Assembly (NCBI GenBank): GCA_045640725.1
Contig: JAZUFN010000025.1
Location: forward strand, 1-14,808
Length of the DNA: 14,808 bases
DNA from: RGIG3528 sp045640725
GTDB lineage: Bacteria > Bacillota > Clostridia > Lachnospirales > Lachnospiraceae
Reading direction: 5' to 3'
Part shown: positions 6,716 to 14,808 of the stretch, one piece after another
Numbering within the stretch: the first letter of the stretch is position 1
Layout of the letters: each line of letters begins with the position of its first letter
Program-made: the position numbers and the translations under genes
Notes under the pieces: generated by a model
The model's input: the letters and a program-made list of their open reading frames with translations, nothing else
Databases searched by the model: none
Told to the model about the DNA's origin: nothing

Positions 6716-8350
6716 TTAGTCTTCCTCTTCTACTTCAGATGTGAGAACCTGACGCTTTCTAGCCATTTCATCACTCTCAAGATAGTCATCGTAAGTAGTT
6801 ACCTTATCAATCATGCTGCCACCGGGTACGATTTCAACAATACGATTAGCAACAGTCTGAATGAACTGGTGGTCCAATGCTGTGAAAAGAACAACGCCCT
6901 GGAATTTGATAAGCGCATTGTTTAATGAAGTAATACTCTCCATATCCAAGTGATTGGTAGGCTCGTCCATAACCAGAACATTACCTGCCTGAATCATCAT
7001 CTTGGACAGCATAACTCTGACTTTCTCACCACCGGAAAGTACATTAACCTTCTTAACGCCTTCTTCTCCTGCAAAAAGCATACGTCCCAGGAAACCACGA
7101 ACATATGTAACGTCATCTACAGGTGAGTATGGCATAAGGTGTTCAACAATATTCTCGCTACCTGCGAAAATCTCTGTGTTGTCCTTAGGGAAATAGCTCT
7201 GGGATGTGGTAATACCCCATTTGAAGGAACCGGAATCAGGCTCCATTTCTCCCATAAGGATCTTGAATAATGTGGTAGCTGCCAGTGTATTACCACCAAC
7301 AAAGGCGATCTTGTCATTACGGCCCACCACCATATTTATATCATCCAGTACTTTTACACCATTGATGGTCTTGCTAAGGTGCTTAATCTCCAGTACTTCA
7401 TTACCGATTTCACGAGCCGGTCTGAAGTCAATATATGGATATTTTCTGCTGGATGGTCTGATCTCATCCAGTTCGATTTTTTCCAATGCTCTCTTACGGG
7501 ATGTAGCCTGCTTGGACTTGGAAGCATTAGCAGAGAATCTCTGGATGAACTCCTGGAGTTCCTTAATCTTCTCTTCTTTTTTCTTATTGGCTTCCTTCAT
7601 CTGACGAACCATAAGCTGAGAAGATTCATACCAGAAGTCATAGTTACCCGCATAAAGCTGAATCTTAGCATAGTCAATATCTGCTATATGGGTACATACT
7701 TTATTTAAGAAATATCTGTCATGTGATACTACAATAACTGTATTGTCAAAATTAATAAGGAATTCTTCCAGCCATGCAATAGCATCCAAATCCAGATGGT
7801 TGGTAGGCTCGTCCAGAAGGAGAATATCAGGATTGCCGAAAAGGGCCTGAGCCAGCAATACTTTAACCTTTAATGGACCGGTCAGATCTGCCATCATCTG
7901 ATAGTGGTACTCATCAGATACTCCCAGACCATTAAGCAGTGTAGCTGCGTCACTCTCTGCTTCCCATCCGTTCATTTCTGCAAATTCCGTCTCCAGCTCA
8001 GATGCTTTGATACCATCTTCTTCCGTAAAATCCTGTTTTGCATAAATAGCATCTTATTCCTTTATAATATCGAAAAGAGGCTTATTTCCCATAATTACGG
8101 TATCAAGTACTGTATATGCATCGTACTTGAAGTGATCCTGCTGCAGGAAGGAAAGTCTCTGTCCGGGAGTGATAATGATATCACCATTGGTAGACTCCAG
8201 CTGTCCTGAAAGAATCTTAAGGAAGGTAGACTTACCGGCACCATTGGCGCCGATAATACCATAGCAGTTTCCCTCTGTAAATTTGATGTTTACGTCCTCG
8301 AAAAGCGCACGCTTACCGAGACGAAGTGTAATGTTACTTGCCTGAATCAT
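6716..8350 (-). pseudogene. ykpA: ABC-F family ATPase (YkpA/YbiT-type), interrupted by an in-frame TAA at codon 99
   Basis: Two open pieces, 8054-8350 (98 residues) and 6716-7975 (419 from its first ATG), lie in the same frame. The codons between them read as normal family sequence (DAIYAKQDFTEEDGIKASEL) after a single TAA at 8054-8056. The intact form would be 544 residues, the usual size for this soluble, ribosome-acting ABC-F type with two nucleotide-binding domains and no membrane domain. Domain 1 has Walker A GANGAGKST (34-42), Walker B LLLDEPTNHLD and SHDRYF. The charged linker with FSANASKSKQATSRK, which in ABC-F proteins contacts tRNA, follows. Domain 2 keeps LSGGEKVRV and VMDEPTNHLD, but has GGNTLAATT for Walker A and TALDHQF in place of SHD. 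The start ATG has AAAGG at 10 nt, and the gene lies 34 nt after glnN. Recent inactivation, sequencing error and readthrough all remain possible. The subfamily call rests on remembered similarity. Confidence 0.88.
8054..8056 (-). other. Premature in-frame stop codon within the ABC-F gene
   Basis: TAA on the minus strand in the context AAG GAA TAA GAT GCT. Related proteins, as I recall them, have KEKDA here, so one AAA-to-TAA change would explain it. No in-frame ATG follows until 7973-7975. An AAAGGA lies just before the stop, 10 nt ahead of an in-frame ATT, which would be a rare restart codon. Confidence 0.85.
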
Positions 8351-8383
8351 TTGTAAAGAACCTTTCTAAATCCAAATATTTAT

Positions 8384-8389
8384 ATTATA
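8384..8389 (-). promoter_or_regulatory. Possible internal -10 element before the ABC-F gene
   Basis: A perfect TATAAT on the minus strand that includes the glnN stop codon, 34 nt before the ABC-F start. The hexamer 17 nt upstream (CTACGA) is a poor -35 and there is no extended -10 TG at the right place. The AT-rich context makes chance occurrence likely. Confidence 0.2.
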
Positions 8390-10499
8390 CCTCAAACATT
8401 AAATCCTCGTAGGTAGGTACCGGCCAGAATCTCTTATCTACTCTTACCTCAAGAGCATCTACCGTAGCTCTTAATGTATTCATAGCCGGGACTACATGCT
8501 CAAAATAGTATATAGCCTTCTTTTTCTGATCCTTTACCCTGGCTGCCTTCTCAATCTCTACAGTCAGCTCTTCCTTGGCATCTTCAGCCTTTTCTATAAG
8601 ATCAATAATCTCTGTCAGTAATTTTACCTGTACTTTTACTGAAAGCCCCAGGCCTGTCTTATTAATCTCATTTATAGTCTCTGCAAGGCGCTTGGAATAT
8701 CTGATAACTGACGGAATGTAAAGACGTGAAGCCATCTCTGTCATAGTACGAGCTTCGATATTTATTGTCTTGGAGTATATCTCATAATTGATTTCCTCAC
8801 GTGAAGCCAGCTCTACATAGCTTAATACTTTATGCCTACCGAATACTTCGACTGTCTCCGGATATGTATAAGCAGCATTGGCATATACCATGGACTTTGC
8901 AGAAGGCAGACCACGCTTCTTAGCCTCTGAGTTCCATTCCTTGGAATAGCCATCACCGTTAAAAATGACCCGCTGGTGAGCAGTAAGAAGCTCTCTGATG
9001 TATTTCATTGCTTCTTTTTCAAAATCTTTCTTTGCTACCTTTTCCAGGCGATCTGCCGCCAACATCAGCTCTTCCGCAACAATAGTATTCAGTACGGTAT
9101 TGGGGCCTGCGATGGACTGCTGGCTGCTGACTGTACGGAATTCAAATTTATTTCCTGTAAAAGCAAAAGGTGATGTACGATTTCTGTCAGTAACATCTTT
9201 ATTTAAAGCCGGCAGGGAATGGGCTCCCATATTCATTACAGCTTTTTTCTTGCAGGTCTTTGCTTCGCCTGTTTCTATAATCTGGCGTACAATATCATCC
9301 AGCTGCTCTCCCAGGAAAATAGAAATAATGGTAGGCGGTGCTTCATTACCCCCCAGTCTTAAATCATTACCCGGTGTGGAAGCAGAACATCTAAGCATCA
9401 TAGCATGCTTATCTACGGCTGAAATTACTGCTGACAAAAACAGCAGGAACTGAACATTCTTATTAGGCTCATGTCCCGGCTTTAAAAGATTTTCACCTTC
9501 AGAAGATACCATGGACCAGTTGTCGTGCTTACCTGAACCGTTTACACCTGCAAAAGGCTTTTCGTGAAGCAGGCATTCCATGCCGTGACGTTTAGCTACT
9601 TTTTTCATAACATCCATAACTATCTGGTTATGGTCTACTGCTATATTGGCAGTAGTATAGATAGGTGCCAGCTCATGCTGAGCAGGAGCCACCTCATTAT
9701 GCTGAGTCTTGGCCAATACTCCCAGCTTCCAAAGCTCTGTATTTAACTCCTTCATAAAAGAAGCAACACGCTCTTTGATAGCACCGTAGTAGTGGTCTTC
9801 CATCTCCTGTCCCTTGGGAGCCGGAGCACCAAAAAGGGTACGACCTGTAAGAATCAGGTCTTCTCTTTGCATATACTTTTTATGATCTACCAGGAAATAC
9901 TCCTGTTCAGGACCTACAGAGCAGGAAACATTTTCTACATTTGTTTTTCCAAACAGATGCAGGATTCTGGTAGCCTGAGCAGACAGGGCATCCATGGAAC
10001 GAAGCAGAGGTGTTTTCTTATCCAGAGCTTCACCTGTATAGGAACAAAAAGCTGTAGGAATACAAAGGGTCACCCCGGCAGCATCCTCTTTTACAAAGGC
10101 AGGGCTGGTACAGTCCCAAGCAGTATATCCTCTGGCTTCGAAGGTGGCACGCAGACCTCCTGAAGGGAAAGAAGATGCGTCACTTTCGCCCTTAATAAGC
10201 TCTTTACCGGAAAATTCCATGATGACCTTGCCACCGGCTGCGGGAGCAATAAAGGAATCATGCTTTTCGGCTGTAATGCCTGTCATGGGATGGAACCAAT
10301 GAGTATAATGGGTAGCACCTTTGGAAATAGCCCATTTTTTCATAGCTTCAGCTACTACGTCTGCAATTGCAGGATCCAGCTCAGCTTGAGTCTCCATGGT
10401 CTTTTTTAGTGAATTAAATACTGTCTCCGGAAGCACTTCCTTCATTACTGTCTCATTAAAGACGTCAATGCCGAAAATATCCTGTATTGATTCTGACAT
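8385..10499 (-). CDS. glnN: Glutamine synthetase type III (GlnN)
   Basis: This enzyme makes glutamine from glutamate, ammonia and ATP and is the main route of ammonium assimilation in many anaerobes. The 704 residues match the long GSIII class (about 700-730) rather than the 440-470-residue GSI. The GSIII N-terminal region is seen around THWFHPMTG (66-74). Metal and substrate motifs follow in order: GPEQEYF (196-202), HNEVAPAQHELAPIY (267-281), NGSGKHDNWSM (320-330) and RLGGNEAPP (381-389). The C-terminal 200 residues are helical, as in the family. GAGG lies 8 nt before the ATG. The gene comes 38 nt after mscS. No GlnR-type operator or glutamine riboswitch was recognised in that gap, so nitrogen control, if any, would act at the distant promoter or on the enzyme. 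Confidence 0.96.
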   Translation of the reverse strand: MSESIQDIFGIDVFNETVMKEVLPETVFNSLKKTMETQAELDPAIADVVAEAMKKWAISKGATHYTHWFHPMTGITAEKHDSFIAPAAGGKVIMEFSGKELIKGESDASSFPSGGLRATFEARGYTAWDCTSPAFVKEDAAGVTLCIPTAFCSYTGEALDKKTPLLRSMDALSAQATRILHLFGKTNVENVSCSVGPEQEYFLVDHKKYMQREDLILTGRTLFGAPAPKGQEMEDHYYGAIKERVASFMKELNTELWKLGVLAKTQHNEVAPAQHELAPIYTTANIAVDHNQIVMDVMKKVAKRHGMECLLHEKPFAGVNGSGKHDNWSMVSSEGENLLKPGHEPNKNVQFLLFLSAVISAVDKHAMMLRCSASTPGNDLRLGGNEAPPTIISIFLGEQLDDIVRQIIETGEAKTCKKKAVMNMGAHSLPALNKDVTDRNRTSPFAFTGNKFEFRTVSSQQSIAGPNTVLNTIVAEELMLAADRLEKVAKKDFEKEAMKYIRELLTAHQRVIFNGDGYSKEWNSEAKKRGLPSAKSMVYANAAYTYPETVEVFGRHKVLSYVELASREEINYEIYSKTINIEARTMTEMASRLYIPSVIRYSKRLAETINEINKTGLGLSVKVQVKLLTEIIDLIEKAEDAKEELTVEIEKAARVKDQKKKAIYYFEHVVPAMNTLRATVDALEVRVDKRFWPVPTYEDLMFEV

Positions 10500-10537
10500 A
10501 ATTTTGTCCTCTTTCTCTCTATATACAAGTATAACTT

Positions 10538-11407
10538 TTAGTTCTGCTTTATGGTAACATCCATCTGAGTAAATGGAATCTCTATACCCTCTGCATCAAA
10601 TGTCTTCTTTACAGCCTCTGTAACAGCAAACTTTGTAGCCCAGTAGTCCTCAGCCTTTACCCAGAAACGAAGGTTGTAATCTACGGAAGATGCACCGTAC
10701 TGGCTGATAAATACGTCGATAGCCTCATCTTTAAGCACCATCTCGTTATTTAATGCGATATCATTAAGTGCCTTCTTTACATGGTCAATATCTGCTGAGT
10801 AAGAAGCGCTGGCAGAGATATCCAGACGTCTCTTTTTCTCACGGGATACATTGGTAATAACTGAATTGGAAAGAGCACCGTTAGGTACCACGATATCCTT
10901 AAAATCAGGTGTACGAAGCTTGGTATAGAAAATATCGATGGCTGTAACTGAACCTTCTGTTCCATTGGAAATAATATAATCACCTACATTAAATGGGCGA
11001 AGAAGGAGAATCAAAACGCCACCGGCAAAATTACTTAATGAGCCCTGCAATGCAAGACCTACAGTAAGACCGATAGAGCCCAGGACTGCAATAATGGATG
11101 ATGATCCGATTCCAAGAATATCCACATCAACCAGAACAATAACAAAGTACAAAGCTGCCTTGATAATGGAACAAAGGAATGCAATAACAGACTTGTCTAT
11201 TTTTGTCTTATGCATACCCTTATTTATAGCAGGTACCAGCTTCTTTATAATCTTGGAGCCAACAAAAGTAATCAGGCATACGAGTAATAATCTGATTACA
11301 AATGGCAGGGCCTGATTTGTAAAAAAGTACTTAACTCTGTCACCGAATTCAACATCCTGTGCACTTAAAATATCACTAACACTAGCTAATAAAACAGTAT
11401 ATGACAT
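10538..11407 (-). CDS. mscS: Small-conductance mechanosensitive ion channel, MscS family
   Basis: A cytoplasmic-membrane channel that opens under membrane tension and releases solutes on sudden drops in external osmolarity. Its 289 residues are close to the E. coli MscS length. Membrane segments are seen at about 33-56, 75-99 and 103-137. The last is the pore helix, with the Gly/Ala-rich GSIGLTVGLALQGSLSNFAG (110-129) followed by RPFNVGDYI. The beta domain carries RTPDFKDIVVPNGALSN (165-181), and the C-terminus ends in IPFTQMDVTI. The ATG is 2 nt after the glgB stop, with AAGGAG inside the last glgB codons, so expression is tied to glgB. Pairing with a storage-polymer gene may reflect osmotic effects of released sugars, but that is inference. 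Confidence 0.95.
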   Translation of the reverse strand: MSYTVLLASVSDILSAQDVEFGDRVKYFFTNQALPFVIRLLLVCLITFVGSKIIKKLVPAINKGMHKTKIDKSVIAFLCSIIKAALYFVIVLVDVDILGIGSSSIIAVLGSIGLTVGLALQGSLSNFAGGVLILLLRPFNVGDYIISNGTEGSVTAIDIFYTKLRTPDFKDIVVPNGALSNSVITNVSREKKRRLDISASASYSADIDHVKKALNDIALNNEMVLKDEAIDVFISQYGASSVDYNLRFWVKAEDYWATKFAVTEAVKKTFDAEGIEIPFTQMDVTIKQN

Positions 11408-11409
11408 AA

Positions 11410-13650
11410 CTACTCTCCTTCTTTAATCTCATTATCTGTATTGGTATACTCAAACACTGCTACTCCAAGAGGCGGTAAAGTCATCATAATGGAATTATCT
11501 TTGCCATCATGGGCTTTAGCCTCTGCTTTTATGGCACGTGGGTTCACATAGCCATAGCCGCCATATTTAATCTGATCGGAATTCAGTACCTCTTTATATG
11601 AGCCTGCAACAGGTACTGCCTGGCGGAACTCCTGATATACCACCGGTGTAAAGTTACATACAAAGAGATATGCTTTATCTGTAGACCTGGCCCTTCTGAC
11701 GAATGAGACAATGCTGTGATCTGCATCCATGCAGCTCATCCATTCAAAGCCATAAGGATCAAAATCTTCCTCATACAGTGCTGGCTGTTTTTTGTATAGA
11801 GCATTTAAATCTCTACAGAAATCCTGCATTTTTTTATGCATTTCATAATTTTCTACCAGCTGCCAATCCAGACTTTTGCCTTCATTCCACTCAGCAAACT
11901 GGGCAAAATCCTGTCCCATGAAAAGAAGCTTTTTACCGGGATGACCGGTCATAAATCCATAAGCAAGTCTAAGATTTGCAAACTTCTCTTCATAATTACC
12001 GGGCATTTTATTAACAAGGGAGTATTTACCATGTACTACTTCATCGTGGGAAAGTACCAGCACAAATCTCTCAGAGTAAGCATACATCATGGAGAAAGTC
12101 AGACAACCGTGCACGCCTTTTTTGAAAAGTGGGTCTTGAGACATGTACTTTAAGAAGTCGTTCATCCAGCCCATGTTCCACTTCATATTAAAGCCCAGCG
12201 ACTTACCATCCGAAACATCTCCGGTAACATTGGGCCAAGCAGTAGACTCCTCTGCTATCATCATAACATCCGGATGCTTTTTAGCCATCATGGAATTCAG
12301 ATGCTTTAAGAATTCAACTGTATCCAGATTCTCTCTGCCGCCATATTTATTAGGTATCCATTCCCCATCCTTACGACCGTAATTAAGGTAAAGCATGGAA
12401 GCCACTGCATCCATTCTGATACCATCTATATGATACTGTTCCACCCAGTAAAAGGCATTGGAAATAAGGAAATTGGATACTTCAGGACATTCAGTATTAA
12501 AAATCAGCGTGCCCCAGTCGGGATGCTCTCCCTTTCTCTTGTCATGGTGCTCATACAGACAGGAACCGTCGAACTTGGCCAGCCCGAAGGCATCCTTTGG
12601 AAAATGAGCCGGTACCCAGTCCAAAATAACACCGATACCGTTTTTATGCATTGTTTCCACAAAATACCTAAAATCAGCAGGAGTACCATATCTGGAGGAA
12701 GGTGCGTAATATCCGGTCACCTGATAACCCCAGGATCCGTCAAAAGGATGCTCCATCACGGGTAGCAGCTCAATATGAGTATAATTCATATTCTTCATAT
12801 ACTCAGTCAGCATATCGGCCAGCTCACGATAGTTGTAAAAGCTGCCATCCTCTTCAGTAGGTTTTTTCCAAGAGCCCAGGTGCACCTCGTAGATATTCAT
12901 AGGACTCTTGTATATATTTTTCTGACTTCTCTGATCCATATATTTTTTATCGGACCATTTGTATTTACTTATATCAGTCACAATTGAAGCATTGTCAGGA
13001 CGCTTCTGATGTGAAAATCCGTAAGGATCAGCTTTTAATACTACTGCACCGCCGGTAATGGTAACAGCATACTTATAGAGATCGCCTTCCTTTGCACCCG
13101 GTACAAAAAGCGAGAAAACACCGTACTTATCATTAGCTTCCATGATATGGCTACGCTGATTCCAAAGATTAAATGTGCCGGTAACACTGACCATAAGAGC
13201 GTTTGGAGCCCATACGGCAAACATCACTCCTTCAACGCCTCGCTGAACACATTTGTGAGCCCCAAGAGTCTCATATATGTCATAATTAATACCCTTCCGG
13301 AAAAGCTCCAGCTCTTTCTCATCTAAGGCAGTATCAAAATTATAAATATCATAACAGTCATAGGTATTACCGTCAGGATAATATGCTGTATACGTGTAAT
13401 CGAACCAAGCTTTTCCATCTACTATTGTTCCGAAAAAACCGCTTTCGTCCACATGCGCCATTTCAATTTTTTCACCTGTGTCGACTCTGTTAATTACCAG
13501 TCCACACGCCCCCGGGAAGTAGCCGCAAATACGCCTCTTTCCGTCTTTCGTTTCCTTGGAACCCAGTTCCCAGGAAGGATGTCTTGTTTCACCATAGCAG
13601 ATCGGATTAGTCTCATCTTTTGTAATGTAAGAAAAAATTCTCTGATCCAT
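11410..13650 (-). CDS. glgB: 1,4-alpha-glucan branching enzyme GlgB (GH13)
   Basis: This enzyme introduces alpha-1,6 branches into glycogen by cutting an alpha-1,4 chain and re-attaching it. The 746 residues cover the long form: an N1 region (about 1-120), a CBM48 domain (about 125-225, with VEGVMFAVWAPNA), the catalytic barrel from YEVHLGSW (254-261), and a C-terminal all-beta domain. All catalytic positions are present: nucleophile Asp414 in DGIRMDAVASM, acid/base Glu467 in MIAEEST, and Asp536 in LSHDEVVHGK. DWVPAHF (344-350) is the conserved first strand. The ATG has GGGGAG at 6 nt, 19 nt after the DUF624 gene. No glgC, glgA or glgP is in the window, so the rest of glycogen metabolism is elsewhere. 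It is a useful active control against the GlgX-like protein at 4920-6677. Confidence 0.97.
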   Translation of the reverse strand: MDQRIFSYITKDETNPICYGETRHPSWELGSKETKDGKRRICGYFPGACGLVINRVDTGEKIEMAHVDESGFFGTIVDGKAWFDYTYTAYYPDGNTYDCYDIYNFDTALDEKELELFRKGINYDIYETLGAHKCVQRGVEGVMFAVWAPNALMVSVTGTFNLWNQRSHIMEANDKYGVFSLFVPGAKEGDLYKYAVTITGGAVVLKADPYGFSHQKRPDNASIVTDISKYKWSDKKYMDQRSQKNIYKSPMNIYEVHLGSWKKPTEEDGSFYNYRELADMLTEYMKNMNYTHIELLPVMEHPFDGSWGYQVTGYYAPSSRYGTPADFRYFVETMHKNGIGVILDWVPAHFPKDAFGLAKFDGSCLYEHHDKRKGEHPDWGTLIFNTECPEVSNFLISNAFYWVEQYHIDGIRMDAVASMLYLNYGRKDGEWIPNKYGGRENLDTVEFLKHLNSMMAKKHPDVMMIAEESTAWPNVTGDVSDGKSLGFNMKWNMGWMNDFLKYMSQDPLFKKGVHGCLTFSMMYAYSERFVLVLSHDEVVHGKYSLVNKMPGNYEEKFANLRLAYGFMTGHPGKKLLFMGQDFAQFAEWNEGKSLDWQLVENYEMHKKMQDFCRDLNALYKKQPALYEEDFDPYGFEWMSCMDADHSIVSFVRRARSTDKAYLFVCNFTPVVYQEFRQAVPVAGSYKEVLNSDQIKYGGYGYVNPRAIKAEAKAHDGKDNSIMMTLPPLGVAVFEYTNTDNEIKEGE

Positions 13651-13669
13651 TCGCTTCTCCCCAAATATT

Positions 13670-14542
13670 TTACTCTAAATACCATTCGTCATCGCCGGCA
13701 ACGGTTTTCTTCTTTTTGCCGTCAGCTGTGACATTCTTCGCCTCTTCAGCATCCAGACGTTTAAAATTAAAGGATACGTCTTCTGCTTCTCTGACAGTCT
13801 CTGTGTCACCGTTTTCCTTCGCTTTTTCAGCCTGCTGTTCAAGAGTCTTCAGCACATATTTTTTAAGGATTTTCTCCATCATAATGCTTTCAAGGAGGAC
13901 ACCGGCAGCCAGTAGCAGAAACAATGTAAGGCCGTTGGTAAAATACCCTAACACAGCAAACGCCAGCCACATAATCACAAATACCACGGTATATCCCATG
14001 TGACGCGCTGACAGCCCCAAAGAAAATTTCAATGCGTTCAATTGCTTCATCTGAAATCTGGAAAGAACCGGACAATAGTAGATGAAGGTAGATACCAGGA
14101 AAAATGTGATAATTATAAAGAGAAAGAGGAAAGTAACTTTTCCGCTCTCCCTATACACACTGAGTGCATACCAGAAATCAAATACCAAAAGCCCACACAA
14201 AGCTGTAAAAATCAGAGATGCTACTGCTCCCTGTTTAAAGTTTTGTTTAAAGCTTCTGAAGAATTCCCTGACAGGATAGCCTCTGTGGCGTCTGACGGAT
14301 TTGACTACTGAATAGTAAAGTGCAGTGGATGTAGGCACCAAGAGGATACCGCATACCATAGCTGCGACCACATACAGCGGATGCCAGCTGGCTTTCTCAT
14401 TAAAAAGCATAGCCAGATTAATATAGGCCATAAAAGCAAAAGGAAGATTCATTATGGCATAAATAAGATTCAAAACAATAAGGTCAAAAATCTTGGATAA
14501 CATGGAGAAAAAGCCATTCTCCGGGTTCAAATAATTGCTCAA
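13670..14542 (-). CDS. DUF624 (YesL-like) integral membrane protein with charged C-terminal tail
   Basis: A 290-residue membrane protein matching the DUF624/YesL family. It has the opening FFSMLSKIFDLIVLNLIYAI (11-30), a conserved cytoplasmic segment VREFFRSFKQNFKQG (91-105), and hydrophobic stretches at about 16-46, 54-78, 107-128, 136-160, 183-202 and 204-222. Family members in Bacillus and Clostridia often sit beside sugar-uptake genes, but no biochemical function is established. About 60 residues after the last segment are highly charged (many Lys, Glu and Asp) and look disordered; YesL itself is around 210 residues, so this tail is additional. The start is TTG at 14542, chosen because GGAGG lies 6 nt upstream and the codons that follow match the family's N-terminus. 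It is the first gene after the promoter and precedes glgB by 19 nt. Confidence 0.85.
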   Translation of the reverse strand: MSNYLNPENGFFSMLSKIFDLIVLNLIYAIMNLPFAFMAYINLAMLFNEKASWHPLYVVAAMVCGILLVPTSTALYYSVVKSVRRHRGYPVREFFRSFKQNFKQGAVASLIFTALCGLLVFDFWYALSVYRESGKVTFLFLFIIITFFLVSTFIYYCPVLSRFQMKQLNALKFSLGLSARHMGYTVVFVIMWLAFAVLGYFTNGLTLFLLLAAGVLLESIMMEKILKKYVLKTLEQQAEKAKENGDTETVREAEDVSFNFKRLDAEEAKNVTADGKKKKTVAGDDEWYLE

Positions 14543-14548
14543 TTCAAG

Positions 14549-14553
14549 CCTCC
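14549..14553 (-). promoter_or_regulatory. Shine-Dalgarno site supporting a TTG start
   Basis: GGAGG on the minus strand, 6 nt before TTG at 14542. No ATG or GTG in the same frame is as well placed. Confidence 0.75.
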
Positions 14554-14578
14554 GAATTACATACTTATCTAACGTACT

Positions 14579-14607
14579 ATTGTAGCCTATTAGTCAAATT
14601 ATTGCAA
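14579..14607 (-). promoter_or_regulatory. Sigma-A type promoter for the minus-strand gene run
   Basis: On the minus strand, a -35 TTGCAA (14602-14607) and a -10 TACAAT (14579-14584) are separated by exactly 17 nt. AT-rich sequence upstream (about 14610-14665) could act as an UP element. Initiation near 14572 would give a leader of about 30 nt before the DUF624 TTG start. It is the only well-formed promoter found in the window. Confidence 0.65.
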
Positions 14608-14671
14608 TGAATAAATGCCGATGAATATGTTATATATTTCTTATATTAATTATAATTTTCCCTAACTGAAA

Positions 14672-14699
14672 ACAGCCGGTCTCACAGGGGGCCGGCTGT
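14672..14699 (-). terminator. GC-rich hairpin, likely second terminator for the gene to the right
   Basis: An 8-bp perfect stem (ACAGCCGG with CCGGCTGT) and a 12-nt loop. Read on the minus strand it is followed by a short TTTT run; read on the plus strand the trailing sequence is only mixed A/T. It lies upstream of the promoter and downstream of the stronger hairpin at 14719-14753. Confidence 0.55.
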
Positions 14700-14718
14700 A
14701 ATTATTGTATTCCCACTA

Positions 14719-14753
14719 CAAAAAAGCAGCCGCAAACATTTTTTCCGACTGCT
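14719..14753 (-). terminator. Intrinsic terminator of a gene lying at or beyond the right edge
   Basis: On the minus strand AGCAGTCG pairs with CGGCTGCT (8 bp with one G-U pair), loop of 13 nt, followed by six T residues. The gene it ends is almost entirely outside the window. Two minus-strand frames stop just before it, one ending EYSKKFF at 14783 and one ending RDKV at 14764, and I cannot tell which, if either, is real. From this hairpin to the DUF624 start there is only non-coding sequence. Confidence 0.7.
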
Positions 14754-14808
14754 GATAATAATTTTACACTTTGTCTCTTCTTTTAGAAGAATTTCTTCGA
14801 ATACTCCA

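Noticed and set aside
6716..7975. The 419-residue ABC-F piece as an independent gene starting at its first ATG
   Set aside because: No ribosome site precedes that ATG, and the family sequence continues upstream in the same frame to the stop at 8054 and through the 98-residue piece.
10500..10560. Possible promoter before glnN (TATACT with TTACCA 18 nt upstream)
   Set aside because: The -35 is weak, overlaps coding sequence and the spacing is not ideal; no operator or riboswitch-like structure accompanies it.
14592..14597. TTGACT as the -35 of the main promoter
   Set aside because: It is only 7 nt from the TACAAT -10, far too close; TTGCAA at 14602-14607 has the proper 17-nt spacing.
14760..14808. 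C-terminal coding fragment at the right edge
   Set aside because: Two minus-strand frames end plausibly before the terminator (EYSKKFF and RDKV), but fewer than 16 codons are visible and neither can be assigned to a family.
1..14808. CRISPR arrays, tRNA/rRNA genes, insertion sequences, phage or defence modules
   Set aside because: No direct-repeat arrays, RNA-gene signatures, transposase motifs or terminal inverted repeats were seen; the content is housekeeping and metabolic genes.

Overview
The window looks like a chromosomal segment from a low-to-mid GC, Gram-positive anaerobe of the Clostridia, most likely Lachnospiraceae (Butyrivibrio/Roseburia-like). This rests on the protein types: a type III glutamine synthetase, a YkpA/YbiT-type ABC-F protein, a DUF5721-like protein, a RelQ-type alarmone synthetase and an RsmF-type methyltransferase. 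No database search was possible, so the lineage is an inference.

All twelve recognisable genes lie on the minus strand and read from right to left. At the right edge (14543-14808) is a non-coding block. It holds two hairpin terminators for a gene that ends near or beyond the edge, then a good sigma-A type promoter. From that promoter the order is: DUF624/YesL-like membrane protein (TTG start), glgB branching enzyme, mscS channel, glnN glutamine synthetase III, ABC-F protein (interrupted by an in-frame stop), GlgX-like GH13 protein, OGG1-type DNA glycosylase, TraX-family membrane protein, DUF5721-like protein, relQ alarmone synthetase, rsmF rRNA methyltransferase and rsuA pseudouridine synthase (cut by the left edge). 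Gaps run from a 4-nt overlap to 74 nt, and no terminator is visible between genes, so much or all of this may be one transcription unit. No plus-strand gene, tRNA, rRNA, CRISPR array, transposon or stretch over 300 nt without a gene was found.

By function, the right half covers carbon storage (glgB), osmotic protection (mscS) and nitrogen assimilation (glnN). The left half covers DNA repair, (p)ppGpp synthesis and rRNA modification. The most interesting item is the GlgX-like protein at 4920-6677. It keeps the family's fold and characteristic substrate-side motifs, but every catalytic position I can align is replaced, so it looks like a conserved pseudoenzyme encoded near the glycogen branching enzyme. 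Second is the ABC-F gene: its only lesion is one TAA at codon 99, yet its second ATPase site also lacks the Walker A lysine and the switch histidine.
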